Origin: Betaproteobacteria bacterium
GTDB taxonomy: Bacteria > Pseudomonadota > Gammaproteobacteria > Burkholderiales > Burkholderiaceae_C
DNA: 34,878 nt
Direction: 5' to 3'
NCBI GenBank assembly: GCA_016868205.1
Contig: VGHR01000022.1
Coordinates: 1-34,878 of the forward strand
The notes under the pieces were generated by a model that saw only the letters and a program-made list of their open reading frames with translations, had not been told where the DNA came from and did no database searches. Positions 33,794 to 34,878 of this stretch are shown piece by piece (position 1 is the stretch's first letter; each line of letters begins with the position of its first letter). Both the position numbers and the translations under genes were made by a program.

Positions 33794-34203
33794 TGCAGGG
33801 GCACAGCCACTTTTTGACGATAACCTATCGGGGCGCTGACGTGGACGCTAACTCGCGTAATGGCCGTGAAAAGTTTGAAGCAACAGTCGCCCACTTCCTT
33901 CATCGCGTGGATCGGAAAACTTTTGGGCGAAGGAGCAAGCGTGCCGAGGGCCGGCTGAACCGCCTGGTCATCATCGAGTCTGCCTCGGCCAAGAGCGGTC
34001 GTGTCCACGCTCACATCACGCTACAAGCGCCGGGGGGCTTTTCTCATCAGGAATTCACTCAAGTCCTGCGGGGCGCTGTCAAGCGCTGCGAAATGCTGGG
34101 CCGTGAGTACTGGCTTGAGGACATAACCGACCCGAGCGGGCTTGCTCGCTACCTTGCGAAGGAGGGGCCTGAAGCCTTGGTTCTTGAGCAGCCGCGACTT
34201 TAG
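33793..34203 (+). CDS. Compact HUH-endonuclease-like replication protein
   Basis: From the ATG in TGATG (33793) the product has 136 residues. It carries three motifs in the order found in HUH rolling-circle Rep proteins: FLTITY (residues 7-12, motif I), HAHITL with His72 and His74 (motif II, metal ligands), and YLAKEG with Tyr120 and Lys123 (motif III, the nicking tyrosine). Motif III resembles the YxxKEG of Rep catalytic domains. It may be related to the YagK/YfjJ (inovirus Gp2) group found in CP4 prophages. No helicase domain follows, so it would be a nicking domain only. A TTG 19 codons upstream overlaps the HTH gene and is less likely. The assignment is by eye and needs a profile search. 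Confidence 0.72.
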   Translation: MQGHSHFLTITYRGADVDANSRNGREKFEATVAHFLHRVDRKTFGRRSKRAEGRLNRLVIIESASAKSGRVHAHITLQAPGGFSHQEFTQVLRGAVKRCEMLGREYWLEDITDPSGLARYLAKEGPEALVLEQPRL

Positions 34204-34513
34204 TGCGGTCCCGCCGGAGCCTGAGGGGTTCCATCGCGGGTGTAAATCAAGGTCAGCATCTAAACGCGCCCTTGATAGCTCTCCTTTTCCCCATTGGGCG
34301 AGTCTGCGCGTGGCCGGCACCCAGTCAACGCCTGAGTACCGGTCTCCGCATCACAGCTGCCGACCAGCCTTGGGTACGACCTGCCGATCAGACCAAGGCT
34401 ATTCGAAGGAATCTCTGATAGCTCATCTGCGCTGCCTGCGCAGTTGTCCTCAGAAGGTGGTTTGAGGCGTTGGAGCCCGTGCGGTCCATCGGGTTAAACC
34501 GTAAAACACATTT
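34204..34513. other. Non-coding spacer between convergent element genes, with inverted repeats
   Basis: These 310 bases hold no convincing gene. Two inverted repeats are visible: AGCCTTGG (34366-34373) with CCAAGGCT (34393-34400) across 19 bases, and CTGCGC/GCGCAG (34427-34443) across five bases. They may be a bidirectional terminator for the two convergent genes or a replication origin for the HUH protein beside it. Plus-strand open frames here have no recognisable content. Confidence 0.4.
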
Positions 34514-34878
34514 TCATTGACCTCGGGCCTGCAGTATTCCTATCTCGGTCAGAAGTCGCCAGGCTTGCGCGATGGTGTGGATTGGCCTGTAATGACAAGA
34601 TTTCCGGCCTGGTAGACGCGCCCCGTCGACGAGCCCGAGAAGTCGAGCAACATCTTCTAGTGCGCTTATTTCTGCTGAAATCCTTGCGGTGGCTTGACGG
34701 GACTTTTTGGACTGGTGGCCATGCCTGAGGTGGGCTTGCGCGATGCGCTGCCGCCCTCTTTCGGAAGTTGGCCCCGAGCTTTTGGCCCCATGAAAACTGC
34801 ACTTTGCCGAGGGGCTTTCCCTTGACGCTGGGCGAGAACATTGCTGTTGTGAGCGCTTACTGCGAGCAGTACACCTCC
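34514..34878 (-). CDS. HGGxSTG-type zinc-motif protein (partial)
   Basis: A minus-strand frame open at the window edge ends with TGA at 34514-34516, giving 121 C-terminal codons without the start. It reads RCTARSKRSQQQC, then KCSFHGAKSSGPTSERGRQR, then IAQAHLRHGHQSKKSR. This matches the common pattern RCxAxxxxxxxC...C.xHGGxSTGPxTxEGRxRIAxAHxxHG of small proteins often found in prophages and genomic islands, with A for the second G of the HGG core. Cys and His residues are spaced as in a small zinc site. A helical tail (ISALEDVARLLGLVDGARLPGRK) follows. The function is unknown to me. It converges on the HUH gene. Confidence 0.7.
   Translation of the reverse strand, partial: RCTARSKRSQQQCSRPASRESPSAKCSFHGAKSSGPTSERGRQRIAQAHLRHGHQSKKSRQATARISAEISALEDVARLLGLVDGARLPGRKSCHYRPIHTIAQAWRLLTEIGILQARGQ

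Larger units (their letters stand above)
31465..34878 (+). mobile_element. Left end of an integrative element at tRNA-Ser (partial)
   Basis: The region after tRNA-Ser carries, in order, a P4-type integrase, an unrecognised basic protein, an AlpA-like HTH protein, an HUH-type replication protein and, convergent, a HGGxSTG protein. None of these is a housekeeping gene, and the gene order matches the start of satellite or CP4-like islands (integrase, AlpA, YfjJ-type proteins). No capsid, portal, conjugation or defence gene is visible in the 3.4 kb available, so the element type (satellite, inovirus-like or mobilisable island) is open. Confidence 0.8.

Noticed and set aside
34142-34465. A 107-codon plus-strand frame after the HUH gene
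   Set aside because: It begins inside the HUH gene in another frame and has no recognisable content.
34494-34841. A 115-codon minus-strand frame at the window edge
   Set aside because: Another frame on the same strand, open to the edge, encodes the recognisable HGGxSTG pattern; this one is its shadow.
31465-34878. CRISPR array, toxin-antitoxin pair or known defence genes on the element
   Set aside because: No spaced direct repeats and no such protein motifs were seen in the visible part.

Overview
The window looks like a piece of the chromosome of a GC-rich betaproteobacterium, probably in the order Burkholderiales. The evidence is gene order and protein resemblance judged by eye: a run of ribD-ribE-ribBA-ribH-nusB, ybgC-tolQRA, a glyA-nrdR pair, a cysS-glycosylase-accA-tilS-lysC-tRNA-Ser block and a very large DUF349 protein. 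No database search was possible, so the genus is not claimed.

Layout. (1) 1-2100: the start of a renalase-like FAD oxidoreductase (minus strand, runs off the edge), then a pirin and a WrbA-like flavodoxin protein (plus). (2) 2199-5702: dnaE, the replicative polymerase, converging on the next block. (3) 5728-13354, all minus: a tightly packed ten-gene run ribD, ribE, ribBA, ribH, nusB, a class I/II aminotransferase, ybgC, tolQ, tolR, tolA. The RibBA protein has lost the GTP cyclohydrolase II metal ligands, and tolB/pal do not follow tolA. (4) 13463-16475, plus: a minor-pilin cluster fimT-pilV-pilW-pilX-pilE joined by four-base overlaps. fimT carries an in-frame stop, and the pilE product has Ser instead of Gly before its cleavage site. 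(5) 16477-19224, minus: nrdR, glyA and a membrane-anchored lytic transglycosylase. (6) 19531-22146, plus: the DUF349 protein, followed by a REP-like repeat array. (7) 22300-25678, minus: TPR protein, periplasmic and cytoplasmic cyclophilins, lpxH and mtfA. (8) 25847-31464, plus: cysS, a 3-methyladenine-type DNA glycosylase, accA, tilS, lysC and tRNA-Ser(GCU).

(9) 31465-34878 is different: it is the left end of an integrative element inserted at tRNA-Ser. It holds a P4-type tyrosine integrase, an unrecognised 188-residue basic protein whose start overlaps the integrase stop, a short AlpA/excisionase-like HTH protein whose start codon lies in an inverted repeat, and a 136-residue protein with the three motifs of an HUH rolling-circle endonuclease, coupled to the HTH gene by TGATG. 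A convergent partial gene of HGGxSTG type lies at the window edge. This compact integrase-HTH-HUH module is the most unusual part of the window.

Most of the remainder is conserved housekeeping: DNA replication, riboflavin synthesis, envelope integrity (Tol, LpxH, transglycosylase), one-carbon metabolism and ribonucleotide reductase control (GlyA, NrdR), fatty acid synthesis (AccA), tRNA charging and modification (CysS, TilS) and aspartate-family amino acid synthesis (LysC).
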